A stretch of 45,574 bases of DNA from Streptomyces antioxidans (lineage in GTDB: Bacteria > Actinomycetota > Actinomycetes > Streptomycetales > Streptomycetaceae): contig NZ_LAKD02000091.1 of the NCBI RefSeq assembly GCF_000968685.2, forward strand, positions 1 through 45,574, read 5' to 3'. This document shows, one piece after another, positions 31,876-39,247 of the stretch. Position 1 is the stretch's first letter. The number at the start of each line of letters is the position of its first letter. The notes under the pieces were generated by a model. The model ran no database searches and was not told where the DNA came from. It saw only the letters and a list, made by a program, of their open reading frames with translations. The position numbers and the translations under genes are program-made.

Positions 31876-34083
31876 GTGCGCTACGGCATACTCGGCACCA
31901 CCCAGGCCCGCCGCGACGACGGCACCCCCGTGGACGTCGGCGGGGTACGGCTGCGTGCGCTGCTTGCGGCGCTCGCGCTGGAGCCCGGGCGGGCGCGGAC
32001 CACCGGGGCGCTCATCGGGGAGATCTGGGACACCGATCCGCCCGCCGACGAGCACGGCGCGCTGCAGGCGCTGGTCGGGCGGGCGCGGCGGGTGCTCGGC
32101 AAGGACGCCGTGGAGTCCGTACCGGGCGGGTACCGGCTGAGCGCCGACCCCGACGACATCGATCTGCACCGCTTCGAACGGCTCGCGGAGGAGGGCGCCC
32201 GCGCCCTCGCCGACGGCGATCCGGTCAAGGCCGTCGATCTGCTCGACGCCGCACTCGGGCTGTGGCGCGGGCCCGCGCTCAGCGATCTGCCCGACGCCGC
32301 CGCGCCCGCCGCCCGCGCCGAGGCGCGGCGGCTGGAGGCGCGGCGCGCCCGGTTCGCCGCCGACCTCGCCCTCGGTCGCGCCGACCGCGCCCTCCCCGCG
32401 CTCACCGCGCTCTGCGACGCCCACCCGCTGGACGAGCCGCTGCACGCACTGCGCATCCGCGCCCTGCGGGACGCGGGCCGGGTGGCGGAGGCCCTGGCCG
32501 CGTACGAGGCGATCCGTACGGAGATCGCCCACCGTCTGGGCGCCGACCCAGGGCCGGACCTGCGGACGCTCCACGCCGAGCTCCTCACGCTGACCGCCGG
32601 CGAGCCCCCCGCTCCGCCGGAGTCCGTACGGCCTGGTTCGGGGGCTTCCGGCCCTGGCTCGGCGGAATCCGTACGGGCCGGTTCGGCGGCGCCCAGTCCT
32701 GGTTTGGCTGAGTCCGCACCGGCTGGTTCGGGGCGGCCCGGCTCTGGTTCGCCGGAGTCCATATCGGCTGGTTCGGGGTTGGCGGGTTCCGGTTCGGCGG
32801 GGTCTGCATCGGCGGGTTCGGGGGCGCCCGGTCCCGGTTCGGTGGAGTCCGTACGGGCTGGTTCGGGGTTGGCGGGTTCCGGTCCGTCGGGGTCTGCATC
32901 GGCGGGTTCGGGGGCGCCCGGCTTTGGTTCGGCGGGGTCTGCATCGGCGGTTCGGGGGCGCCCGGCTTTGGTTCGGCGGGGTCTGCATCGGCGGTTCGGG
33001 GGCGCCCGGCTTTGGTTCGGCGGGGTCTGCACCGGCCGGTTCGGGGGCGCCCGGCTTTGGTTCGGTGGAGTCCGTACGGGCCGGTTCGGGGGCGCCCGGC
33101 TCCGGGGCGGCGGAGTTCGTACCGGGCGGTTCGGGGGTGCCCGGCCGCGGTTCGGCGGGGGGCGTGGCGGGCGGGTCCGCGCGCGTTCGTGGGGGGAATC
33201 TGCGGGCCCGGCTGACCAGCTTCGTCGGGCGCGAGACCGATCTCGCGGCGTTGCGCGGCGATCTGGCCGAGCACCGGCTGGTCACCCTCCTCGGGCCCGG
33301 CGGGGCCGGGAAGACGCGGCTGTCGCAGGAGGCCGCCGAGGCGGTCGCGTCCGGCTGGCCGGACGGGGTGTGGCTGGCCGAGCTCGCGCCCGTGGACGAC
33401 CCCGAGACCGTTCCGGAGACGGTCCTCAGCGCGCTCGGGGCGCGCGAGACGGTCATCCTCGGCACGGCGGCCGAGGGGCTGCGAGCCGCCGCCGACCCGA
33501 CCCTGCACGATCCGCGTGCCCGGCTCATCGAGCACTGCGCCCCGCGCCGGATGCTGATCGTGCTCGACAACTGCGAACACCTCGTGACGGCCGCGGCCCA
33601 CCTCGCCGAGTCCCTGCTCGCCCAGTGCCCCGGGGTCACCATCCTGGCCACCAGCCGGGAACCCCTCGCCGTCCCGGGCGAGTTGGTGCGGCCCGTGGAG
33701 CCGCTGCCCGACCCCGTCGCGCTGCGGCTGCTCCAGGACCGGGGCGCGGCGGCCCGGCCCGGGTTCCGTACCGAGGACGACCCGGCCGCGTGCGCCGAGA
33801 TCTGCCGCCGCCTCGACGGGCTGCCGCTGGCGATCGAGCTGGCCGCCGCGCGCCTGCGGCTGCTCACCCCGCGCCAGCTCGCCGACCGGCTGGACGACCG
33901 CTTTCGCCTTCTGACCAGCGGCAGCCGTACGGCGCTGCCCCGCCAGCAGACCCTGCGCGCGGTCGTCGACTGGTCCTGGGGCCTGCTCGACGCCCCCGAA
34001 CGCACCGTGCTCGCCCGGCTGTCCGTCTTCGCGGGCGGCTGCGGACTGGCCGAGGCGGAGGCGGTGTGCGGGGACAGCCATGA
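31876..34083 (+). CDS. AfsR/SARP-family regulator, N-terminal part (DNA-binding and BTAD domains), frame lost in the linker
   Basis: The GTG at 31876 gives MRYGILGTTQARRDDG, the usual start of AfsR/SARP proteins. A winged-helix (OmpR-like) DNA-binding domain (RALLAALALEPGRA, GALQALVGRARRVLG, VPGGYRLSADPDDID) covers about residues 1-95. The bacterial transcriptional activation domain follows to about 245 (HPLDEPLHALRIRALRDAGRVAEALAAYEAIR). A 15-residue Ser/Gly/Ala repeat linker starts near residue 249. From about 32949 the frame is one base off in each of two 44-bp units, so the tail up to 34083 is out-of-frame reading, not natural protein. The rest of the regulator continues in another frame from the linker. 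Confidence 0.85.
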   Translation: MRYGILGTTQARRDDGTPVDVGGVRLRALLAALALEPGRARTTGALIGEIWDTDPPADEHGALQALVGRARRVLGKDAVESVPGGYRLSADPDDIDLHRFERLAEEGARALADGDPVKAVDLLDAALGLWRGPALSDLPDAAAPAARAEARRLEARRARFAADLALGRADRALPALTALCDAHPLDEPLHALRIRALRDAGRVAEALAAYEAIRTEIAHRLGADPGPDLRTLHAELLTLTAGEPPAPPESVRPGSGASGPGSAESVRAGSAAPSPGLAESAPAGSGRPGSGSPESISAGSGLAGSGSAGSASAGSGAPGPGSVESVRAGSGLAGSGPSGSASAGSGAPGFGSAGSASAVRGRPALVRRGLHRRFGGARLWFGGVCTGRFGGARLWFGGVRTGRFGGARLRGGGVRTGRFGGARPRFGGGRGGRVRARSWGESAGPADQLRRARDRSRGVARRSGRAPAGHPPRARRGREDAAVAGGRRGGRVRLAGRGVAGRARARGRPRDRSGDGPQRARGARDGHPRHGGRGAASRRRPDPARSACPAHRALRPAPDADRARQLRTPRDGRGPPRRVPARPVPRGHHPGHQPGTPRRPGRVGAARGAAARPRRAAAAPGPGRGGPARVPYRGRPGRVRRDLPPPRRAAAGDRAGRRAPAAAHPAPARRPAGRPLSPSDQRQPYGAAPPADPARGRRLVLGPARRPRTHRARPAVRLRGRLRTGRGGGGVRGQP
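32620..33175 (+). repeat. 45-bp minisatellite in the AfsR-like linker, with two 44-bp units
   Basis: About twelve units of 45 bases coding a GSGAPGFGSAGSASA-type 15-mer. Unit 32896-32940 is 45 long. The next two, 32941-32984 and 32985-33028, are identical to each other and each lack one G (GGCGGTTCG in place of GGCGGGTTCG). The unit at 33029-33073 is again 45 long. No stop occurs in the frames read across these units. Confidence 0.9.
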
Positions 34084-35788
34084 GCACAGGCAAGACGACA
34101 GGCAAGACGACAGGCAAGAGGGCAGCGAAGAGCGTGCCGGAGTCGTGGATCCTCGCGATGTGGCCGCCCTCCTCGGTTCCCTTATCGATAAATCGCTTGT
34201 GGTCACCGCGCCCGGGGCCGCCGACGGGGAGATGCGCTACCGGCTGCTGGAGACCGTCGCCGAGTACGCGGCTGAGCGGCTGGACGAGTCCGGCGAGCGG
34301 GCCGTGGTCGAGCGCCGCCACCTGGTCGCCTACCGGGAGCTGGCCCGTACCGCCGACCCGCTGCTGCGCGGCCCGGCACAGCGCCGCTGGCTGCTCCGGC
34401 TGGAGACCGAACACGAGAATCTGCGCACCGCGCTGCGCCGGGCCGTGGCCGCCCGCGACGAGCAGGAGGCGCTGTGCCTGGTGCTCTCGCTCGGCTGGTT
34501 CTGGCACCTGCGCGGCCATCGCGTCGAGGCCCACCACTGGGCGACCGCCGCGGCCGAGCTCGGGCCGAGCCCGTTCACCCCGCCCGTGACGCCCGCGCCG
34601 CCGCTCCACGTCAGCTGTATCGCCGCCCCGCCGCCGATGGAGCCCGAACCGCTGGAGGAGGCGCGGCGCGGGGTGCGGCTGTTCGCGCTGTCCACCATCG
34701 AGGGCGACCTCCAGGCCATGGTGGGCAGCGGCACCCGGCGCGAGCTGGAGGGCATCGTCTCCGCCTACCGCCCCGGGCTGCCCCAGACCTGCCGTCTCCC
34801 GGGCGTCCTCTGGTTCTTCGCGGTGATCCTCAAAGGTGACTTCGCCCTGCTGCGCGGGATGGCCGACGAGGCGGTGCGCACCTGCCGGGAGCTGGACTAC
34901 GCGTGGGAGCTGGCGTTCAACCTCCAGCTGCGGGCCAGGGTCCACAACGAGCGCGGCGGCGAGCACGAGGGCGCGATCCGCGACGCCGACGAGGCCCTGG
35001 AGATCTTCCGGCGGCTCGGTGACGTATGGGGCACCGCGGAGGCGCTGGCCGGTCGGGCCGAGACCCGGGAGCAGCGCGGCGAGGGCGCGGCCGCGGCCGA
35101 GGACTACCGTGCGGCGATCCGCTGCGCCCAGGAGCTCGGGGCCCATGAGCAGGTGCTGTTCCTCCGCTCCCGGCTGGCCGGGGTCTTCGTGGAGCTGGGG
35201 GACGATGAGGAGGCCGCGGAGGGCGAGCGGATCCTGCGCGAGGTGGTCGGTCAGCGGCAGCACATGGGCGCCGAGGCGCTGTCGTACGCCCGGATCCACC
35301 TGGCGCTGCGCTGCGGGTCCACGGGCCGTCCCGCGGAGGCACGGGCCCTTCTCGTCACCCTGCACGGGGAGTTCGAGGGCCGGTCGCTGCCTCTGTTCGC
35401 GGGCCTGGTGATGGGGATGCTGGCCTGGCTCGACCTGCTGGAGGGGCGGCCGGGCGACGCCCTGGAGAACGCGCGCGGCGCGCTGGCGAAGTCCACCGGG
35501 CCGATGACGGACCTCATCGCGCCGTACATCCCGGTGACCCAGCTGCTCACCGGGGCCGAGGCGCTGAGCGCCCTCGGCGGCGCCGGGCGGGCCGGGACCG
35601 CGGCGCGGCTGGTGGGGGCGTACGACGTGCTGCGCACGACGCGGTACCACCGGAAGTCCGCCATCGAGCGGACGGGCCGGGAGCGCACCGAGGCTGCGGC
35701 GCGGGCCGGGCTCGGGGACGCCGCGTACGAGCGGGCGTACGCCGAGGGCACGGGCCTCACGCTGGAGGAAGCCACCGCGCTGGTGTGA
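32924..35788 (+). CDS. AfsR/SARP-family regulator, C-terminal part (NB-ARC ATPase and helical repeats)
   Basis: The downstream part of the same gene, in frame again from about 32995. The NB-ARC domain starts with LTSFVGRETDLAAL, then Walker A LLGPGGAGKT, Walker B MLIVLDNCEHLV, the sensor TILATSREPL and GLPLAIELAAARLRLL. From about 34300 to 35750 it is helical and TPR-like. It ends EATALV. The sequence start at 32924 is only where the frame opens; no ribosome site is there. A 12-base repeat (RQDDRQDDRQEG) lies at 34087. Family proteins are single chains of about this combined size, so this is the second half of one gene. Confidence 0.85.
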   Translation: MVRRGLHRRFGGARLWFGGVCIGGSGAPGFGSAGSAPAGSGAPGFGSVESVRAGSGAPGSGAAEFVPGGSGVPGRGSAGGVAGGSARVRGGNLRARLTSFVGRETDLAALRGDLAEHRLVTLLGPGGAGKTRLSQEAAEAVASGWPDGVWLAELAPVDDPETVPETVLSALGARETVILGTAAEGLRAAADPTLHDPRARLIEHCAPRRMLIVLDNCEHLVTAAAHLAESLLAQCPGVTILATSREPLAVPGELVRPVEPLPDPVALRLLQDRGAAARPGFRTEDDPAACAEICRRLDGLPLAIELAAARLRLLTPRQLADRLDDRFRLLTSGSRTALPRQQTLRAVVDWSWGLLDAPERTVLARLSVFAGGCGLAEAEAVCGDSHEHRQDDRQDDRQEGSEERAGVVDPRDVAALLGSLIDKSLVVTAPGAADGEMRYRLLETVAEYAAERLDESGERAVVERRHLVAYRELARTADPLLRGPAQRRWLLRLETEHENLRTALRRAVAARDEQEALCLVLSLGWFWHLRGHRVEAHHWATAAAELGPSPFTPPVTPAPPLHVSCIAAPPPMEPEPLEEARRGVRLFALSTIEGDLQAMVGSGTRRELEGIVSAYRPGLPQTCRLPGVLWFFAVILKGDFALLRGMADEAVRTCRELDYAWELAFNLQLRARVHNERGGEHEGAIRDADEALEIFRRLGDVWGTAEALAGRAETREQRGEGAAAAEDYRAAIRCAQELGAHEQVLFLRSRLAGVFVELGDDEEAAEGERILREVVGQRQHMGAEALSYARIHLALRCGSTGRPAEARALLVTLHGEFEGRSLPLFAGLVMGMLAWLDLLEGRPGDALENARGALAKSTGPMTDLIAPYIPVTQLLTGAEALSALGGAGRAGTAARLVGAYDVLRTTRYHRKSAIERTGRERTEAAARAGLGDAAYERAYAEGTGLTLEEATALV
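34087..34119. repeat. 12-bp tandem repeat in the AfsR-like gene
   Basis: CAGGCAAGACGA at 34087-34098 and 34099-34110, with a shortened third unit. It codes RQDDRQDDRQEG between NB-ARC and the helical part. The period of 12 keeps the frame. Confidence 0.8.
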
Positions 35789-35878
35789 GCGGGCGGGCGA
35801 GGTCATGGCGCTGGTGTGAGTGGCGAGGCCACCGCGCTGGTCTGAGCGGGCGAGGCCACTGCCCTGAGCTGATCGGGC
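35771..35878. repeat. 25-30-bp tandem repeat across the AfsR-like stop codon
   Basis: The last codons, GCCACCGCGCTGGTGTGA, recur as GGTCATGGCGCTGGTGTGA at 35801 and GGCCACCGCGCTGGTCTGA at 35827. A weaker fourth unit starts at 35854. Each copy carries a TGA in the same place. Confidence 0.85.
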
Positions 35879-36044
35879 CCGCCCAGGGCACGGTCTGAGC
35901 GGCCCCGCCCGCTGCCCGGCGGCAAGGGCCCGCCCGGGCCGCGAGCCCCGGCCGGGGCGGCGGCAACGGCAACAGGCCGGGCACGTCCCACGGGGAGATG
36001 CGCGCCCGGCCGGTGGCTCGCCGGTGTCTCGGGTCCGCGGGCCG

Positions 36045-36869
36045 TCAGCTCGTCTTGATGCGGAACCTGCGCACCGCGAGCGGCGCCACGACCACCGTGA
36101 GGGCCACCGCCCAGCCCAGGGTCACCATCACCGGTTCGGCCACCGCGCCATGGCCGCTGGTCAGCGCCCGTGCGGCGTCTGCGAGCCGGGACAGCGGGTT
36201 GTACTCGGTGAAGGACTGCAGCCACCCCGGCATGGTGGCGGTCGGGGCGAAGATGGACGAGCCGAACTGCAGCGGCATCATCACCATGAAGCCCAGACCG
36301 CTGACCGCCTGCGGAGTGGGCATCGACATCCCCAGCAGCATGAAGATCCAGGTCAGCGAGGATCCGAAGAGCACGGACAGCACCACCGCGAACACCAGCT
36401 CCAGCGGGCCGGTCTCGAGCTCGAAGCCCATGATGAAGCCCATGATCAGCAGGATGAGGGTGGACACCATCATCCGGCCGCTCTCCACGATCAGCTTGGC
36501 GATCAGCACCGAGGAGCGGGCGATCGGCATGGTGCGGAAGCGGTCCATGACGCCCTTGCTGAAGTCGTCATTGACACCGATGCCGATCGACATCGCGATG
36601 TTGAGCCCGCCCATCGCCATCAGACCGGGAATGAAGTAGTTGACGTACTCGGAGCGGTTGCCGCCCGTCATCGCGCCGCCGAAGACATAGGTGAACAGCA
36701 GCGCGAAGACGATCGGCTGGGCCAATGCGTCGAACATCGCGAACGGTTCGTACCTGATCTGCATGACGTTGCGCCGCACCAGCGCGCCGATGTGGCGCAG
36801 ATTGGCGCGGGGGCCGATCCGGCCGTCGTTCTTCCCCCTCAGGGGCGCGGTCATCGTGGCGGTACTCAC
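36045..36869 (-). CDS. ABC-2 type exporter permease (DrrB-like)
   Basis: A 274-residue inner-membrane permease with six hydrophobic helices. It starts with a basic tail (PRANLRHIGALVRRNVMQIR), has PIVFALLFTYVFGG early and the ABC-2 signature region MPLQFGSSIFAPTATMPGWLQSFTEYNPLSRLADAARAL late. It pairs with the ATPase to expel a drug, antibiotic or lipid, as daunorubicin-type DrrAB does. Its start overlaps the ATPase stop by four bases (ATGA), so the two are translated together. The substrate is unknown. No biosynthetic genes are next to it. Confidence 0.93.
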   Translation of the reverse strand: MSTATMTAPLRGKNDGRIGPRANLRHIGALVRRNVMQIRYEPFAMFDALAQPIVFALLFTYVFGGAMTGGNRSEYVNYFIPGLMAMGGLNIAMSIGIGVNDDFSKGVMDRFRTMPIARSSVLIAKLIVESGRMMVSTLILLIMGFIMGFELETGPLELVFAVVLSVLFGSSLTWIFMLLGMSMPTPQAVSGLGFMVMMPLQFGSSIFAPTATMPGWLQSFTEYNPLSRLADAARALTSGHGAVAEPVMVTLGWAVALTVVVAPLAVRRFRIKTS

Positions 36870-37879
36870 GCGGGGACCCCTTCCAGCTTCCTGTCGTCCT
36901 GCGGGGCGGACGCCCTCCGGCCGGTGATGGCCAGGAAGACCTCGTCCAGGCTGGGCAGTTGGGTGTGGATCCCGGAGATCGCGAAGCCGCGCTCGGCGAG
37001 CAGACCGATCAGGGCCGTCAGCTGTTCGTCACTGGCGATGACCACGTTCACCTGGCCCTCCTCCACATCGGCGATCGCGCCGCCGATGCCGTCGAGCCCC
37101 GCCTGGCTGATGGCGCCGACCATGCGGTGCAGCTCACCGGGGTCGGACGGACGGATCTGCAGGGTGCGGCCGCCGGTCTTGGCCTTGAGCTCGTGCACCC
37201 GGCCGCTGGCGATGACCCTGCCCCGGTCGATCACCGTCAGATTGTCGGCCAGCTGCTCGGCCTCCTCCATGTACTGGGTGGTCAGCAGCACGGTCGCGCC
37301 GTCGTTGACCATCCGCCGGACCTCGTCCCACACCTCGTTGCGGGAGTGGGGGTCCAGACCGGTGGTGGGCTCGTCCAGATAGAGCACCGACGGCCGCCCG
37401 ATCATGGACGCGGCCAGGTCGAGCCGGCGGCGCATACCGCCGGAGTAGGTGCGCACCCGCCGCTTGCCCGCCTCGGTGAGCGAGAACCGCTCGAGCATGG
37501 CGTCCGCCCGGGTGCGCGCCTCCTTGCGGGAGAGGTCGAGCAGCCGCCCGATCATGTAGAGGTTCTCCCAGCCGGGGAGCTTCTCGTCGACCGATGCGTA
37601 CTGCCCGGTCAGCCCGATGGTGCGGCGCAGCTGCCGGGGCTGGCGCACCACGTCGTACCCGGCGACCACCGCGGTGCCGGCGTCCGGCACCAGCAGGGTG
37701 GACAGACACCGGACGACGGTCGTCTTACCGGCGCCATTGGGGCCCAGCACCCCCAGGACGGTGCCCTCGGGCACGTCCAGATCCACTCCGTCGACGGCCT
37801 TGGTGGCACCGAAGTGCTTGACCAGCCCCCGCACTTCGACGGCGTTGCCGTCCCTGATCCTGTGTTCCCGTCGCGTCAT
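36866..37879 (-). CDS. ABC exporter ATP-binding protein (DrrA-like)
   Basis: A 337-residue ATPase of the DrrA type. Walker A is GPNGAGKTT, the signature is YSGGMRRRLDLAASM, Walker B is VLYLDEPTTGLDP and the switch His position is Gln in LLTTQYMEEAEQLAD, as is usual for DrrA proteins. The C-terminal domain ends with the CREEL-like region (SLDEVFLAITG). The ATG at 37879 (MTRREHRIRDGN) is chosen; a GTG at 37903 adds only eight residues. It drives the permease encoded by the next gene. A hairpin between its start and panB ends panB transcripts. Confidence 0.93.
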   Translation of the reverse strand: MTRREHRIRDGNAVEVRGLVKHFGATKAVDGVDLDVPEGTVLGVLGPNGAGKTTVVRCLSTLLVPDAGTAVVAGYDVVRQPRQLRRTIGLTGQYASVDEKLPGWENLYMIGRLLDLSRKEARTRADAMLERFSLTEAGKRRVRTYSGGMRRRLDLAASMIGRPSVLYLDEPTTGLDPHSRNEVWDEVRRMVNDGATVLLTTQYMEEAEQLADNLTVIDRGRVIASGRVHELKAKTGGRTLQIRPSDPGELHRMVGAISQAGLDGIGGAIADVEEGQVNVVIASDEQLTALIGLLAERGFAISGIHTQLPSLDEVFLAITGRRASAPQDDRKLEGVPA

Positions 37880-37926
37880 GCAGCCCACGGTGGCAGCCGT
37901 CACCGACAGACCACCGACAAGCGGCA

Positions 37927-37962
37927 GACAGCCCGCCGACGGGGGAAGATCGGCGGGCTGTC
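37927..37962 (-). terminator. Perfect 13-bp hairpin, terminator after panB
   Basis: GACAGCCCGCCGA (37927-37939) pairs exactly with TCGGCGGGCTGTC (37950-37962) around a 10-base loop. It lies downstream of panB (minus strand) and upstream of the DrrA-like gene. Confidence 0.8.
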
Positions 37963-37978
37963 GTTGTACCGCAGTGGC

Positions 37979-38016
37979 TCGTGGTGTCCGACGGGACTCG
38001 TGGTGTCCGACGGGAC
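37979..38016. repeat. 19-bp tandem repeat, two copies
   Basis: TCGTGGTGTCCGACGGGAC occurs at 37979-37997 and directly again at 37998-38016, between the terminator and panB. Confidence 0.85.
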
Positions 38017-38046
38017 CCGGGGTGCTACGGCTGGTCCGGCGGGTCT

Positions 38047-38067
38047 TTCCCCTCCCCGCCCCTTCCC
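38047..38067 (+). repeat. Dispersed 21-bp C/T-rich element, copy 3
   Basis: The same core as at 6698 and 45417. The preceding bases (ACGGCTGGTCCGGCGGGTCT) resemble those before the copy at 45417 (ACGGCTGGCCAGGGGGTCC), so the repeat unit is longer than the core. It sits 48 bases beyond the panB stop. Confidence 0.8.
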
Positions 38068-38114
38068 GGCACCTGACGCGTCGGACGTCCCCTACAGGCG
38101 CCCGTCGGAGACAC

Positions 38115-38984
38115 CTAGTGGAAGGAGTGCTCCTCGGCCGGGTAGGCCCCGCCGACGACGTCCTCCGCGAAGGACCGCGCCGCGTCGCCCAGGCCCTGCC
38201 GCAGCTGGGCGTACTGCTTGACGAAGCGCGGCACCCGGCCGTCGGTCAGGCCCGCCATGTCCGTCCACACCAGCACCTGGCCGTCGCAGTCCGGACCGGC
38301 GCCGATGCCGACCGTGGCGATGTGTAGCGACCGGGTCACCTCGGCGGCCAGCTCGGCCGGGACCAGCTCCAGGACGACCGCGAAGGCGCCCGCGTCCTGG
38401 ACCGCCTTGGCGTCCCGGAGCAGCTGCTGGGCCGCCTCCTCGCCGCGCCCCTGGACGGGGTAGCCGCCGAAGGCGTTGACGGACTGCGGGGTCAGGCCGA
38501 TGTGGGCCATGACCGGGATGCCGGACTGGACCAGCAGCTCGATCTGGTGGGCGGAGCGCTCCCCGCCCTCCAGCTTCACCGCGCCCACGCCCGCGTCCTT
38601 GACCAGGCGGGTGGCGTTGCGCAGCGCCTGTACGGGGCCCTCCTGGTACGAGCCGAAGGGCAGGTCGCCGACGATGAGCGCGCGCCGGGTGCCGCGGACC
38701 ACGGCGGCGGACAGCAGCGCCATCTCGTCCATGGTGACGGGCACGGTGGTCTCGTAGCCCAGATGGCAGTTGCCCATCGAGTCACCGACCAGCAGCACCG
38801 GGATGCCCGCCTGGTCGAAGACGGACGCGGTCATCGCGTCGTAGGCGGTGAGCATCGGCCACTTCTCGGCGCGCTCCTTGGCCGCCGCGATGTCGCGGAC
38901 GGTGATGCGGCGGGAGCTCGTGCCCCCGTAGAGCGCCTTCTCGGGCTTCTCGGACTGCTTTCGCGCAGGATCGACGTGCGTCAT
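38115..38984 (-). CDS. panB: 3-methyl-2-oxobutanoate hydroxymethyltransferase
   Basis: A 289-residue cytoplasmic enzyme that makes ketopantoate from 2-oxoisovalerate and methylene-tetrahydrofolate, the first committed step of pantothenate and CoA synthesis. Seen in order: MLTAYDAMTASVFD, VLLVGDSMGNCHLGYETT (metal and substrate loop), ALIVGDLPFGSY, KLEGG, PVMAHIGLTPQS and GIGAGPDCDGQVLVW. The length is slightly above the usual 265-280 because of an N-terminal tail of about 25 residues. AGGAGCC precedes the ATG. It is a single gene here, not next to panC or panD. Confidence 0.96.
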   Translation of the reverse strand: MTHVDPARKQSEKPEKALYGGTSSRRITVRDIAAAKERAEKWPMLTAYDAMTASVFDQAGIPVLLVGDSMGNCHLGYETTVPVTMDEMALLSAAVVRGTRRALIVGDLPFGSYQEGPVQALRNATRLVKDAGVGAVKLEGGERSAHQIELLVQSGIPVMAHIGLTPQSVNAFGGYPVQGRGEEAAQQLLRDAKAVQDAGAFAVVLELVPAELAAEVTRSLHIATVGIGAGPDCDGQVLVWTDMAGLTDGRVPRFVKQYAQLRQGLGDAARSFAEDVVGGAYPAEEHSFH

Positions 38985-39204
38985 CGCTACGGCTCCTGTT
39001 CATCATCTCGAGGCGCCCTGACGGCGTCCCCGGACCAATCCCATGCTGGCACGGCTCCTGCCGGGACGAAAGTGGGCCCGGACCGTGCGGGCGAGTGGCC
39101 TTGACCACCTTCCGCGGGCCCGTTCACGGGCCGCTCCACGGGTCCGTCCACCGGCCCGTCGGCCCGTCTGCCCGTCGGCTCAAAAGCCTCGCAAAGATTT
39201 TCTA

Positions 39205-39223
39205 ATACGAGACGGCCTCGTAT
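39205..39223 (+). promoter_or_regulatory. TetR-type operator in front of the MFS-TetR operon
   Basis: ATACGAG-ACGGC-CTCGTAT is a perfect seven-base inverted repeat with a five-base spacer. It lies 25 bases before the MFS start and overlaps a -10-like TAATAC at 39203, so binding there would block transcription. The TetR gene of the operon is the obvious candidate repressor. Confidence 0.8.
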
Positions 39224-39247
39224 CGTAAGTCGCCTAGCCTGGGCGGT

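Noticed and set aside
30814..34206. Very long minus-strand reading frame through the AfsR-like gene (1130 residues)
   Set aside because: Only the part from 31611 down is real (M50 protease). The rest mirrors the plus-strand BTAD, linker repeats and NB-ARC start, and its composition is Arg/Pro-rich shadow sequence.
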